DNA from: Sva-07 sp963717385
GTDB taxonomy: Bacteria; Actinomycetota; Acidimicrobiia; Acidimicrobiales; Ilumatobacteraceae
Length of the DNA: 64,000 nt
Assembly (NCBI GenBank): GCA_963717385.1
Contig: CAVQWE010000010.1
Span: 172,047-236,046, forward strand
Direction of reading: 5' to 3'
The position numbers and the translations under genes are program-made. The notes below the pieces were generated by a model that searched no databases, was not told where the DNA came from, and was given only the letters and a program-made list of their open reading frames with translations. Of this stretch, positions 9,638 through 19,367 are shown one piece after another (position 1 is the first letter of the stretch; each line of letters starts with the position of its first letter).

Positions 9638-10412
9638 TCAGACGTCGAGGTGCGAGTGATCGGGCTTCGACCACGGTGAGACCGGCGTCGACCCATGCCC
9701 GAATTCCTCCGATCAAGATCACCGACGTCGGTGAAGCCGAGGTCGAGCAGGTTCGTTGCAGCCAACGATGAGCTGTAGCCGCCGTTGCACACCAGCACGA
9801 GCGGCTGATCGAACGACGTGACCTCGGGGTGCCGATATCCGTTCGCCGGATCGAGATGCCATTCGACCACGGTGCGAGGTATGTGGATCGACCCGTCGAT
9901 GACGCCGAATCGACCACGATCGACGGCGGTACGAGTGTCGACCACCGTCGGGCCGTTGTCGCGCCGCAGCCGCTCGGCCAGACTCGTGCGGGCCGACCCG
10001 CTGATTCGGCGATCGAGCGGCGAACACCTTGTCGTGGATGGTCGTGCGTTCGGTGCGTTGCAGCAACGTGACAATCGTTCCCTCGACGTCGAATCGATCG
10101 ACCATTCTGCAGATCGAAGCGGGCAGCGACCGCGTCGACGTCGTCGAGCGTCACGACGATCGAGCCACCGGGACCGACATGCTGCGTGCCGCAGTGCACC
10201 GCCGCAGCGACGTCACCGAGTACGGCGACTGGCTCGACGACGGCGAACCCGTAGCGCCGGTCGAGTTGGATGCTCGGCCAATCACCAGCGACGACGTCGA
10301 TGCCGACCCCACGCGCCCGAAGCCCCTGGGTCACGACCGATGTTCCGGAACCGAGCACCAGCACCTCATGGTGACGAGCAATCCGACCGAGCAGCTCGTC
10401 GAGAGGGGTCAC
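9638..10412 (-). CDS. Two-domain protein: methyltransferase-like N-terminus plus rhodanese domain, frameshifted
   Basis: The N-terminal 100 or so residues (VLVLGSGTSVVTQGLRARG, later GPGGSIVVTLDD) resemble the nucleotide-binding part of a class I methyltransferase but lack a clear catalytic region. A rhodanese fold follows: PTVVDTRTAVDRGRFGVIDGSIHIP, then the active-site loop CNGGYSSS with a Cys nucleophile, then GGIRAWVDAGL. These pieces lie in three frames, so at least three indels are present. The end is uncertain; a stop at 9638 in one frame avoids overlap with the convergent oxidoreductase. A sulfur-transfer role is inferred from the active Cys only. Confidence 0.65.
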
Positions 10413-10496
10413 TCGGTCGATACTACGAGCGAAGACAGGACCCCGCAGATCGAGCGGCGTGCTCGCTGATCGGTCACCGGGTGCCGACAGAAAGCG

Positions 10497-11936
10497 TCAG
10501 GCCAGTTTCTCGACGAAGGCTTCGAGTTGGCGCAGGTTGCGGCACTCGTAGACACCGTCGGTGTGGGTGCCGTACTCGCCAACGATCGAGTCGCCGGTGT
10601 TCCAGTAGCTGCGCGGCTCGGGGTTCAGCCAGTACACGTGACGTGCCTTCTGGGCGATCTCCTTGACGACCCACGCCTGGCTGGCGTGGTAGTTGTTGCG
10701 CGCGTCGCCGAGCAGCAGCACGGTCGACTTCGGCCCGATGTCCTTGCCGTAGCGCTCCCAGAACACCTCGAAGGCGTGGCCGTAGTCGGAGTGACCATCG
10801 ACCCACACCACGTCGGCTTCGGTGTTGACCCGGTGGATTGCTTCGGTGATGTCCTCGGTCGCCTTGAAGTAGTCGGTGACCTCGTCGATGCCATCGATGA
10901 ACACGAACGAGCGGACCTTGCAGAACTGGTTCTGGATGGCGTACACCAGCATCAGGGTGAATCGGGCGAACGCTGCCACCGATCCGGAGATGTCGGCGAC
11001 CACGATCAGTTCTGGTTTCGCCGGGCGTGGGTACTTGAACTTCGGCTCGGCCGGTACGCCGCCGTAGCTGAGCGAGTGACGAACCGTGTTGCGGAAATCG
11101 AGCGGGCCCTTGCGGCCGTGGCGACGCTTTCGTGCGAGGCGGGCGGCCAGCTTGCGGGTGAGCGGATACAGCGACTTCTTGAGCGCCTGCATCTCGTCGC
11201 GCGAGGCGTGCATGAACTCGACGTCTTCGGGCAACGGCTTGCGCAGGGTCTTGGCCATCGCCTCGGCGCCACGGTCGGCGACGAGACGACGCCGGATCTC
11301 GGATTCGATCTCGCCCTTGAACTTCTCGATGCGGTCTTCGAACTCCTCTTTCTCGAGGCGCTCTTCGAGCGACGTGAGGTCGCCGTCGGCGTCTTGGCGC
11401 GCCTGCTCCATCATCTTCTCGAGCATGCCGTCGAGGTCGAGGTTCCGAAGTGTGCGGTACAGGTAGTAGGTGCCGCCGACGGGTCGGCCCGGCTCCATCC
11501 CGGCGAACCGCTGCACGGACTGCTTGGCCATCGCCCGCATCATCCCCTGGTCGCCGTTCATCAACGCCGACATCAGCATCTGGGCGATCTCTTCGGGGGT
11601 GAGGTTGTCCATGCCCCCAGCGCCGCCCTGGCCCTCTTGCTGCTGCTGTTCTTGCAGCTCGCGCCACAGCTCGTCGATGTCGGTGTCGTCGTCGCCGCCC
11701 TGTACCAGCTTGTACTCGGGACCGCGGAGGCTGAAGTACACCTCGAAGACCGTCTCGAAGCTGCGCCAGTGAGCGTGGTTCTTGATCAGCGTTGCGCCGA
11801 GCGCGTACTTGAACGCTTCGCGATCTTCGATCGGGATGTGCTGTACGGCCTCCATGGCGTCGAGGTTCTCCGTGAGGCTGACGGGCAGCCCCGCGTTGCG
11901 GAGTTCGACGACGAAGCCGTTGAGCAGATCGAGCAT
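10497..11936 (-). CDS. CoxE-like von Willebrand factor A domain protein
   Basis: Intact, 479 residues. The N-terminal half is charged and helical, with a Gln-rich stretch near residue 95. The C-terminal half is a VWA domain with the metal-ion-dependent adhesion motif DISGSVAAF, a conserved Thr-containing helix and GDARNNY. It is encoded 22 bases downstream of a MoxR-type AAA ATPase. Such pairs act together in metal-cofactor insertion or protein-complex remodelling, as CoxD/CoxE do for CO dehydrogenase. No target enzyme is encoded nearby. Confidence 0.88.
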   Translation of the reverse strand: MLDLLNGFVVELRNAGLPVSLTENLDAMEAVQHIPIEDREAFKYALGATLIKNHAHWRSFETVFEVYFSLRGPEYKLVQGGDDDTDIDELWRELQEQQQQEGQGGAGGMDNLTPEEIAQMLMSALMNGDQGMMRAMAKQSVQRFAGMEPGRPVGGTYYLYRTLRNLDLDGMLEKMMEQARQDADGDLTSLEERLEKEEFEDRIEKFKGEIESEIRRRLVADRGAEAMAKTLRKPLPEDVEFMHASRDEMQALKKSLYPLTRKLAARLARKRRHGRKGPLDFRNTVRHSLSYGGVPAEPKFKYPRPAKPELIVVADISGSVAAFARFTLMLVYAIQNQFCKVRSFVFIDGIDEVTDYFKATEDITEAIHRVNTEADVVWVDGHSDYGHAFEVFWERYGKDIGPKSTVLLLGDARNNYHASQAWVVKEIAQKARHVYWLNPEPRSYWNTGDSIVGEYGTHTDGVYECRNLRQLEAFVEKLA

Positions 11937-11958
11937 CAGGTGTCAGTCCGAGATGACG

Positions 11959-12864
11959 TCACTCGTCGACGGACAGCTCTTTGGCCGCCTTGGCGATGTC
12001 GGTCTGGTACTTGAGGAGCACGTTGAGCGTGTCCTTGGCGGTCTGCTCGTCGATGGTGTCGATGTTCAACAGCATCAGCGTGCGGGCCCAGTCGAGGGTT
12101 TCGGACACGCTCGGCGACTTCTTGAGGTCGAGCTGGCGGATCGAGCGGACGATGCGGGCGACCTGGTCGGCGAGGTGCTCGCTGATGTCGGGCACCTTGG
12201 CGAGCACGATTTCCTTCTCGCGTTCGAGCTGCGGGTAGTCCACGTGCAGGTACAAGCAGCGACGCTTGAGCGCCTCGGACAGCTCACGAGTGTTGTTCGA
12301 CGTGAGGAACACCAGTGGGATCTGCGTGGCCGTGATCGTGCCCAGCTCGGGGATCGACACCTGGTAGTCGGAGAGGATCTCGAGCAGCAGCGCCTCGGTC
12401 TCGACTTCGACACGGTCGACCTCGTCGATCAGCAGCACCACCGGGTCGGTGGCGGTGATCGCTTCGAGCAACGGACGGGTCAAGAGGAACTCATCGGAGA
12501 AGATGTCGTCTTTGATCTCGGTCCAGTCCTCGCCTTGCTCGCCACGCTCGGTCTGGATGCGAAGCAGCTGCTTCTTGTAGTTCCACTCGTAGAGGGCTTT
12601 GCTCTCGTCGAGGCCCTCGTAGCACTGCAGGCGGATGAGGCGGGCGTCGGTGATCTCCGCGATCGACTTCGCCAGCTGCGTCTTGCCGGTACCGGCCGGT
12701 CCTTCGACCAGAATCGGCTTCTGCAGCCTGTCGGCGAGATACGCCACACCGGCGATGCCCTCGTCTGCCAGGTAGTTCACGTCGCGTAGGGCGTCGCGTA
12801 CCGACTGCACACTCTCGAAACGGGGGGTGGTGCTACCGGGCGCTCCGGCATCCGTGGTGGTCAT
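11959..12864 (-). CDS. MoxR-family AAA+ ATPase
   Basis: Intact 301-residue AAA+ protein. Walker A is EGPAGTGKT, Walker B is LLIDEVDR, sensor 1 is LTSNNTRELSEALKRRC with the arginine-finger-like RRC segment, and a helical lid follows. It resembles CoxD-type MoxR proteins, which unfold or remodel partner complexes together with a VWA protein. The VWA gene follows in the same direction. The start lies 62 bases from a divergent methyltransferase gene, and the shared upstream region holds a perfect palindrome. Confidence 0.92.
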   Translation of the reverse strand: MTTTDAGAPGSTTPRFESVQSVRDALRDVNYLADEGIAGVAYLADRLQKPILVEGPAGTGKTQLAKSIAEITDARLIRLQCYEGLDESKALYEWNYKKQLLRIQTERGEQGEDWTEIKDDIFSDEFLLTRPLLEAITATDPVVLLIDEVDRVEVETEALLLEILSDYQVSIPELGTITATQIPLVFLTSNNTRELSEALKRRCLYLHVDYPQLEREKEIVLAKVPDISEHLADQVARIVRSIRQLDLKKSPSVSETLDWARTLMLLNIDTIDEQTAKDTLNVLLKYQTDIAKAAKELSVDE

Positions 12865-12886
12865 GGCGACGACGCTACCCGTCCTC

Positions 12887-12902
12887 TTGACCCGCGGGTC
12901 AA
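12887..12902. promoter_or_regulatory. 16-bp perfect palindrome in a divergent promoter region
   Basis: TTGACCCGCGGGTCAA is perfectly self-complementary. It sits between the start of the MoxR gene (12864, minus) and the methyltransferase (12927, plus). Its size and position suit a dimeric repressor or activator site. The TTGACC edge could also serve as a -35 element. Confidence 0.5.
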
Positions 12903-12926
12903 TTGGGGCGGCCTACGGTGTCGTTC

Positions 12927-13667
12927 ATGCCCGGAACCTCGTTCGATCGCGTCGCTGCCATCTACGACGAGACCCGGGGCGGTGAGGAACGCGGGGATCA
13001 CTTCGCCGACTCGTTGCGGCCGTGGATCATCGGGCCCCGTGTGGCCGAGTTGGGCATCGGCACCGGGTTGATCGCCAACGGGCTGCACCGCCACGGCATC
13101 GACGTCGTCGGTGCCGACCTGAGCGCGCCGATGATGCGCCTCGCAGTCGATCGCATCGGCGAACGGGTCGTTCTCGCTGACGTGGACCGGTTGCCGTTCG
13201 GAGACGACTCGATCGACACTGCGTACTTCGTGTGGGTGCTGCATCTGGTGCACGATCCCGCCGCCACCCTGACCGAGGCCTCTCGGGTGGTCGCTCCCGG
13301 CGGACGGGTCGCCACCATTCTCAACGGCAGCGAGTACGACCCAGACGACGACATCGCCACGATCGTCGATGGCCTCGCACCGCTCCGCCGGGCCCGCCCG
13401 GACCACATCGCGGTTGCCGCATCGGGTCATGCGGGCCTCGAAGTCATCCACGAGGGGCACACCGCATGGAAGGCCCACCAGACCACACCGTTGGTCGAGG
13501 CCGATGCGATCGAGAACCGCATCTACTCATCGCTGTTCGATGTCGACGACGAGGCGTGGCAGCGCGTCGTGGTCCCCGTGCTCGAACAGCTCCGCTCGCT
13601 CCCCCAACCCGACCGCCCTCGCCAACGTCGCAACCGCCACCCCCTCGTCGTCTGGACCGTCACATGA
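12927..13667 (+). CDS. Class I SAM-dependent methyltransferase
   Basis: About 246 residues. Motif I is VAELGIGTGLIANGL, motif II region VVGADLS, and later LPFGDDSIDTAYFVWVLHLVHDP and APGGRVATIL, typical of the UbiE/small-molecule branch of Rossmann methyltransferases. The ATG at 12927 is preferred over an upstream in-frame TTG at 12903 because the latter would overlap the palindrome at 12887-12902. Substrate unknown; no neighbouring biosynthetic genes point to one. Confidence 0.85.
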   Translation: MPGTSFDRVAAIYDETRGGEERGDHFADSLRPWIIGPRVAELGIGTGLIANGLHRHGIDVVGADLSAPMMRLAVDRIGERVVLADVDRLPFGDDSIDTAYFVWVLHLVHDPAATLTEASRVVAPGGRVATILNGSEYDPDDDIATIVDGLAPLRRARPDHIAVAASGHAGLEVIHEGHTAWKAHQTTPLVEADAIENRIYSSLFDVDDEAWQRVVVPVLEQLRSLPQPDRPRQRRNRHPLVVWTVT

Positions 13668-13680
13668 GGCTGAGGCCGGA

Positions 13681-13700
13681 GGTCTGACCCCCGACGTCAT
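13681..13700. repeat. REP-like dispersed repeat, copy 1
   Basis: The element GGTCTGACCCCC followed by GACGTCAT lies in the 78-base gap before murJ. A second copy (36464-36483) matches in 17 of 20 positions and lies at the 3' end of polA. The core GGTC-T-GACC is palindromic, as in REP-type elements. Confidence 0.5.
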
Positions 13701-13745
13701 CGTTTGACCTGGTCAGCGAGCCGAGGAGCACTAGCGTTCGCTCGG

Positions 13746-15322
13746 ATGAGTGGACTGCTGCGGAGCAACGTCGTCGTTGCCGGCGGCACGGCCATCTCTC
13801 GGGTCACCGGACTGCTCCGGATCGTCGTGCTCGGCTACGTGCTCGGTCAAACCGCGCTGACCGACGCGTACCTCATCGCCAACGAGACGCCGAACATCGT
13901 CTACGACCTCCTGCTGGGCGGGCTCTTGTCGGCGACGCTCGTACCGTTGTTCTCGACGTTCGTCGAGCAGGACGACGACGAAGCAACCAACGTGGTCCTG
14001 ACCGTGTCGCTGGTGTTGATGAGTGCGCTGACCGCCGTGGCGGTGATCGCCGCGCCGCTGATCTTCGGTCTGTACTCGGTCAACATCGCCGAGGGCGTCG
14101 ACCCCGAGGTGTACCGCGAGGTCGGCACGACGCTCGCACGGATCTTCCTGATCCAGATCTTCTTCTACGGCCTCACCGGACTGGCGAACGCCTTCCTCAA
14201 CAGCCGTCGACGGTTCTTTGCTGCGGCGTGGAGCCCGGTGCTTCCCAACCTGATCATCATCGCTGCGCTGCTGTCGCTGCCGACCCCCGGCGTCGACGGC
14301 TGGCAGCTCGGCGATGTCCTCACCGACGACCGTCTGCGCTGGACGCTCGGCCTGGGCGCAACTGCAGGCATTGCGTCCATGGCCATCGTGCTGCTCCCGG
14401 CAATGGCTCGAACTGGTTTCGGGTTCCGCCCCAACTTCGACTTCAGACATCCCGCCGTTCGCAAGCTGCTGTCGCTGTCGTTCTGGACGATCGGGTTCGT
14501 TCTTGCCAATCAGGTCGCGCTGCTGTTCGTTCGCAACCTCGCCGAGCCGGGATCGAGCGATGCCTCGGCGTACATCAATGCGTTCACCTTCTTCGTGCTC
14601 CCCCATGGCCTCCTGGCCGTGTCGATCGCCACGACGTTCCAGCCCGAGATGTCACGTTCGGTTGCGCGCCGACGACCGATCTGGCTTCGTCGACCAGGCG
14701 TCACTCGGACTGCGGATGACTGCGCTGTTCACCATTCCGGCCGGTGTGGGCATCTTCGTGTTGCGCCAACCGATCATCGGAGCGCTGCTACAACGCGGCG
14801 AGTTCTCCGCCGAGGACGCCGACGCCGCCCAACGAGCTCTCGCCGGCCTCGCCCTCGGTCTGGGTGCGTTCTCGATCTACATGTTCCTGCTGCGCGGTTT
14901 CTATGCCCACAAGGACACCAAGACCCCGTTCAAGATCAACGTGGTCGAGAACGCTGATCAACATCGTGCTCGCCATCGTCCTCGTCGATCGGTACGGCGT
15001 GCTGGGTCTCGGCTTGGCCTTTGCGCTGGCCTACATGATCTCGTCGCTGTGGGCGATGCAGATCCTGAGCTACAAGGTGCCGGGGTTCACCGTGCGGCCG
15101 CTCCTGGGCAGCCTCGGGCGGATGCTGCTCGCCGCTGCGCTGATGGCTGAAGCGGTGTGGCTGGTCATCCGGCAGGTCGGCGGCAACGCTGGCCTCGACG
15201 CCGTTGTCCGCCTGGCTGCGGGCACGATCGTCGGCTCCGTCGTGTACGTCGGTGTGCTGATGCTGCTGCAAGCCCCCGAACTCGACTGGGTTCGTCGCCG
15301 CCTCCCCCTCCGCCGCACCTGA
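13746..15322 (+). CDS. murJ: Lipid II flippase MurJ (MviN), frameshifted
   Basis: MurJ moves lipid II across the cytoplasmic membrane for peptidoglycan synthesis. The sequence begins MSGLLRSNVVVAGGTAISRVTGLLR and has many membrane helices. Family features include LTDAYLIANETPNIVYDLLLGG, FYGLTGLANAFLNSRRRFFAA and LPHGLLAVSIATTFQPEMSR. After a break near 14670 a new frame gives TALFTIPAGVGIFVL and GEFSAEDADAAQ. After a second break near 14950 a third frame gives NIVLAIVLVDRYGVLGLGLA to the end. Joined length of about 524 residues is normal. The frames join cleanly, so these are single-base errors rather than decay of an essential gene. Confidence 0.88.
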
Positions 15323-15336
15323 ACCTCAGACGTGGA

Positions 15337-16426
15337 TCAGGCGGGAAGGACGACGAGGTCGTCGCGGTGGACGACTTCGTGGTTCACGCCGGCGGGGAGA
15401 TCGGGCGTACGCATCCCGACGACACGACGAGCAACGTCGGCGTCCACAGCGGCCAGACCGCGGGCGAACGCCCGACCGTCGGGGCCGACGATGTCGACGG
15501 TCTCACCCTCGGTGAACGAACCCCGCACGCCGATCACACCAGCGGGGAGCAGGCTGTTCGGACGTTCGGTCAGCGCTCGCTCGGCGCCGGCGTCGACCTC
15601 GACGGTACCCATCACTTCGGCAGCGAACGCGATCCACAGTTTGCGCGCCGACAACGACCGGTCGTGTGCTTCGAAGGTGGTGCCCACCAGCTCGGCCGAC
15701 ACCGCTCCGGCCAGCACACCGGGGCGCGACGCTCGGGCGATGACACTTCGCAGACCCGACCACGACGCCATACGTGCCGCCGTGAGCTTCGATGCCATCC
15801 CACCGCTCCCCCGCCCGCTTCCACCGGCTTCGGCGCGTACGGCGAGCAACGGATCACCGACGCGGACGAGCGGGATCAGCGTCGCCGACGGGATCCCGGC
15901 GCGGGTCGGCGGTGTAGACCCCGTCCATGTCGGTGAGCAGCACCAGCACGTCGGCATGAACGCTGTTCGCCAAGAGCGCGGCGAGCCGGTCGTTGTCGCC
16001 GTAGCGCAGCTCGTCGTTCGCGATCGCGTCGTTCTCGTTGACCACCGGAACGCAACCCAGTTCGAGAAGGCGATCGATCGTGCTGCGAGCGTGCAGATAC
16101 TGCGTGCGGTCGACGAAGTCGTGCGGATCGAGCAGCACCTGCGCGCCAACGATGCCGTGGCGGGCGAGTTCGCGGTTGTAGGCCTCGACCAGTCGACTCT
16201 GCCCAGCAGCAGAGATCGCCTGCAGCGTCTGGATGTCGGTCGGGCGCTCGGCCATGCCGAGTGCGGCCACTCCGGCGGCGACGGCGCCCGACGACACCAC
16301 GATCACCTCGTGACCGTCGGCCCGAAGGGCAGCCACCTCGTCGGAGAGCTTGGCGACCGCCGCACCATCGATGGCACCTCGATCGTCGGTGATCGACGCG
16401 GTTCCGATCTTCGCTACGACTCGCAT
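15337..16426 (-). CDS. proB: Glutamate 5-kinase, one frameshift
   Basis: ProB phosphorylates glutamate, the first step of proline synthesis. The kinase domain starts MRVVAKIGTASITD and has VVSSGAVAAG, PVVNENDAIA, YGDNDRLAALLA and LLTDMDGVYTADPR. A frame change near 15890-15905 follows, then GSGRGSGGMASKLTAA and the C-terminal PUA domain from about LTERPNSLLPAGV to VVLPA. Length of about 363 residues is normal. It follows obgE by 8 bases in the classical obgE-proB order. Confidence 0.9.
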
Positions 16427-16434
16427 GGCAACGT

Positions 16435-17691
16435 TCAGAGGTCCGGCGAGTATTCGAAGCTGAACTCGCCGATCCAGATCACGTCGCCTTCGCGGGCGCC
16501 GGCCTTGGACAGCATCTTGGGGACGCCGAGACGTTCGAGGCGGTAGTCGATGTAGGACAGTGCCTCAGGCGTGGTGACGTCGTTGAGCGCGACCACGCGC
16601 TCGACATCACGTCCGAGCAAACGGAACTCGCCGTCGGCGATCCGTTCGACGGCGGCGCCGCTGGCCTCGGGCCGCAGCACCACGACACCTTCCTGCCACT
16701 CGGTGGCTTGGCGGACGTCATGCACCTCGCGGGCGAGTTGGCCGACGATGTCGGCCACCCCTTGACCGGTCACCGACGACATGATCGGCCCGTCCCAACC
16801 CAGTGCTTCGAGTTCGTCGGCCTGCACTGCGTCGGCCTTGGTGCCGACCACCACGCGTGGTCGGTCGAGCAGGTCGGGGCGATATGCGCCCAGCTCGTGA
16901 AGCAGGATTCGCTCTTGCTCCTGCGGCGCAACACCGTCCATCGATGCGAGGTCGAGCAGCAGGCACAGCACACGGGCTCGTTCGATGTGTCGGAGGAACT
17001 GGTGTCCGAGGCCCTTGCCCTCGCTCGCCCCCTCGATGAGACCAGGGATGTCAGCGACGACGAACTCGGTGGCGTCGTCGACACGGACCACTCCGAGGTT
17101 CGGCTCGAGGGTGGTGAACGGGTAGTCGGCGATCTTCGGTTTGGCCGCAGACACCACGCTGATGAATGTCGACTTGCCGGCATTCGGGAATCCGACCAGG
17201 GCCACGTCGGCCATCAGACGCAGTTCGAGGCGCAGCCATCGCTGCTCACCGTGCTCGCCCTGCTCGGCGAAGCTCGGAGCACGACGCTTGTTCGACAGGA
17301 ACTTGGCGTTGCCACGCCCGCCCCGTCCACCGGCGGCCGACAGCCAGCGATCGCCATGATTCACCAGCTCAGCGAGTACGTCGCCGGAATACATGTCGAA
17401 CACGACCGTGCCCATCGGCACCTTGATCTCGAGCGACTCGCCCCGTCGACCGTGCATGTCCTTGCCCTTGCCGTGGACGCCGTTGTCGGCACGACGGTGC
17501 GGGTGGTCGCGGAACGCCAGCAGCGACGACACGTTGTGGTCGGCCACCAGCCAGACATCGCCCCCGTTGCCACCGTCGCCGCCGTTGGGGCCGCCCATCG
17601 ACTCGGGACCCTCACGCCGGAAGCTGATGCAACCCGCGCCGCCATCACCGCCGCGGACATTCAGTTGGCATTCGTCGACGAACTGGGACAT
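16435..17691 (-). CDS. obgE: Obg/CgtA GTPase
   Basis: This intact 418-residue GTPase is needed for late 50S subunit assembly and stress control. The glycine-rich Obg domain spans residues 1-158. The G domain follows, with G1 GFPNAGKST, G3 DIPGLIEGASEG and G4 VVGTKAD. A C-terminal OCT domain starts near residue 345 and ends FEYSPDL, as in actinobacterial and Firmicute versions. It is co-directional with proB; rpmA and rplU, often upstream, are absent here, and a divergent hydrolase starts 50 bases away. Confidence 0.95.
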   Translation of the reverse strand: MSQFVDECQLNVRGGDGGAGCISFRREGPESMGGPNGGDGGNGGDVWLVADHNVSSLLAFRDHPHRRADNGVHGKGKDMHGRRGESLEIKVPMGTVVFDMYSGDVLAELVNHGDRWLSAAGGRGGRGNAKFLSNKRRAPSFAEQGEHGEQRWLRLELRLMADVALVGFPNAGKSTFISVVSAAKPKIADYPFTTLEPNLGVVRVDDATEFVVADIPGLIEGASEGKGLGHQFLRHIERARVLCLLLDLASMDGVAPQEQERILLHELGAYRPDLLDRPRVVVGTKADAVQADELEALGWDGPIMSSVTGQGVADIVGQLAREVHDVRQATEWQEGVVVLRPEASGAAVERIADGEFRLLGRDVERVVALNDVTTPEALSYIDYRLERLGVPKMLSKAGAREGDVIWIGEFSFEYSPDL

Positions 17692-17741
17692 TTCTTCGAG
17701 GCTAACGCCCCCGACGCGGGCCCATCTCGTATCGTTTTCTC

Positions 17742-18922
17742 ATGGCCGATCTCCCGTTTCCCGATTCGGCCGGCGAGCGAGCCGAACGCTGGGCCGCAAC
17801 GATGACCGGACATGGCACCGATGACGTCGTGGTCGCCCACGCCGATTCCACCGCCACCGTCGGCGATGCCGCGATCCGAACCCGCGCCGCCCGCGAGGAA
17901 CACGAAGCAGAAACCCTCGCCACGAACGCCACCCGCTCGGACGGCGCCGGCAACCGAGCGCTCGAAGAAGCACCCGACCCGTTCCGCACCTGCTTCGAAC
18001 GCGACCGCGACCGCATCCTGCACGACTCGGCGTTCCGACGTCTCGCCGGCAAGACCCAGGTGTTCGTGTTCCCCGACGATCACCAGCGCACCCGCATGAC
18101 CCACGCCCTCGAAGTGGCCCAGGTGGCACGTTCGGTCGCCGAGTCGCTGAGCCTCAATGTGCCGTTGGTCGAAGCGATGGCGATCGGCCACGACTGCGGC
18201 CACGGCCCTGGTGGTCATGCCAGCGAAGATGCCCTGTCGCCGTACCTCGATGGCGGATTCGACCATGCTCCGTGGGGCGCCGATGTCACGCTGCAGCCAC
18301 TCAACCTGTGCGCCGAGACGCTCGACGGAATCCGGAACCACTCGTGGAGCCTGCCGGCCCCACAGAACCCCCGAGGGCGAGGTGGTGTCGTGGGCCGATC
18401 GAATCGCCTACGTGTGCCACGACTTCGAAGACGCAGTCGCCGCTGGCATCGTCACCGCCGACATGCTGCCCGCCATTGTCGCCGAACGCTGCGGGCGCGA
18501 CCGGTCGGGCCAACTCGGAACCTTCGTGCGGGCGATGGTGTCGGCGACCACCGCCACCGGCCGCATCGGGATGCAACCCGACATCGCAGAAGCGCTCGCC
18601 GAGTTCCGACGGTTCAACTACGAGTACGTCTATCTCCGCCCGGCCAGCCAACGCCAGGCCGACGCAGTGGTGTCATTGCTCCGGGCTCTCGTCGAGCACT
18701 ACGCCGACCGCCCCCATGCGATCCCACACCAGACCGTCACTGCCGCACTCGGTGAACGCTGCCGACTACGTCGACGCCGGCGGCCCCGAAGCGTTGCGCG
18801 CTGCGGTCGCATACGTTGCGGGCATGACCGACCGATTCGCCTGTCAGCAAGGGGTGGCCCAGCTCTCGTGGGATCCCTCGAAGCTCCCGCAGGGCATCGG
18901 CGTGTCAGGCCTCGGTTTCTGA
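17742..18922 (+). CDS. dgt: dGTPase-like HD-domain triphosphohydrolase, frameshifted
   Basis: Deoxyguanosine triphosphate triphosphohydrolases cut dNTP to nucleoside and triphosphate. Family features are DRDRILHDSAFRRLAGKTQVF, RTRMTHALEVAQVARS, the HD pair in IGHDCGHGPGGHASED and, after a break near 18365 in a cccccg run, VVSWADRIAYVCHDFEDA. A second break near 18750 leads to the final stretch ending GIGVSGLGF. Corrected length is about 393 residues. An N-terminal 70-residue extension rich in Ala and Asp precedes the domain. Confidence 0.85.
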
Positions 18923-18955
18923 ACCTCGAGCCACCGACCAGCGCACGGTGCTGGC

Positions 18956-19342
18956 TCAGAGCGCGAACGGCGAATGGGTGCCGAGGTACATCGCTCGGAT
19001 TCCCAATCCCATGATGAACAAGCTGCCGAAGCCGTACAGCAGGTACACCTTGTCCTTCACGAACGGACTGCCCCGGTAGCTGTACAGGATGCCGACCGCG
19101 ACGATGCAGCTGAATCCGTACAACGCGTGGAACTGGTCGAGTTCGAGGCCGTACCGATCGAGCATGATCACCCCGACGATGGCGATCGCGAATGCCGACA
19201 GCTGCGCAACGACGATGGCCCACCACAGCGGCCGAACACGCAATCGGGGCACCACGTGCGCTACCAGCGCCCAGACGCCGACTGCAGCGTTCGACAGCAC
19301 GAGGAACCAGGCCAGGTTCCGATGGAAGTCGTACAGGGCCAA
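18956..19342 (-). CDS. Small four-helix membrane protein, unknown
   Basis: About 128 residues with four clear hydrophobic segments: LAWFLVLSNAAVGVWALVAH, WWAIVVAQLSAFAIAIVGVIML, the YGFSCIVAVGILYSY segment and YGFGSLFIMGLGIRAMYL. There is no domain I recognise. The start is uncertain: a TTG at 19342 gives MALYDFHRN, 26 bases after the stop of the lipoprotein gene in the same direction. Co-transcription with that lipoprotein is likely. Confidence 0.6.
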   Translation of the reverse strand: MALYDFHRNLAWFLVLSNAAVGVWALVAHVVPRLRVRPLWWAIVVAQLSAFAIAIVGVIMLDRYGLELDQFHALYGFSCIVAVGILYSYRGSPFVKDKVYLLYGFGSLFIMGLGIRAMYLGTHSPFAL

Positions 19343-19367
19343 GCTGGATCCAACGATGAGTGAGCGG

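Noticed and set aside
10527..12014. Long plus-strand open frame opposite the VWA gene
   Set aside because: It shows no recognisable domain and mirrors the codon pattern of the real minus-strand gene.
15337..18922. proB and dGTPase as pseudogenes
   Set aside because: Each joins cleanly across single-base breaks and keeps all motifs, so sequencing error is more likely.
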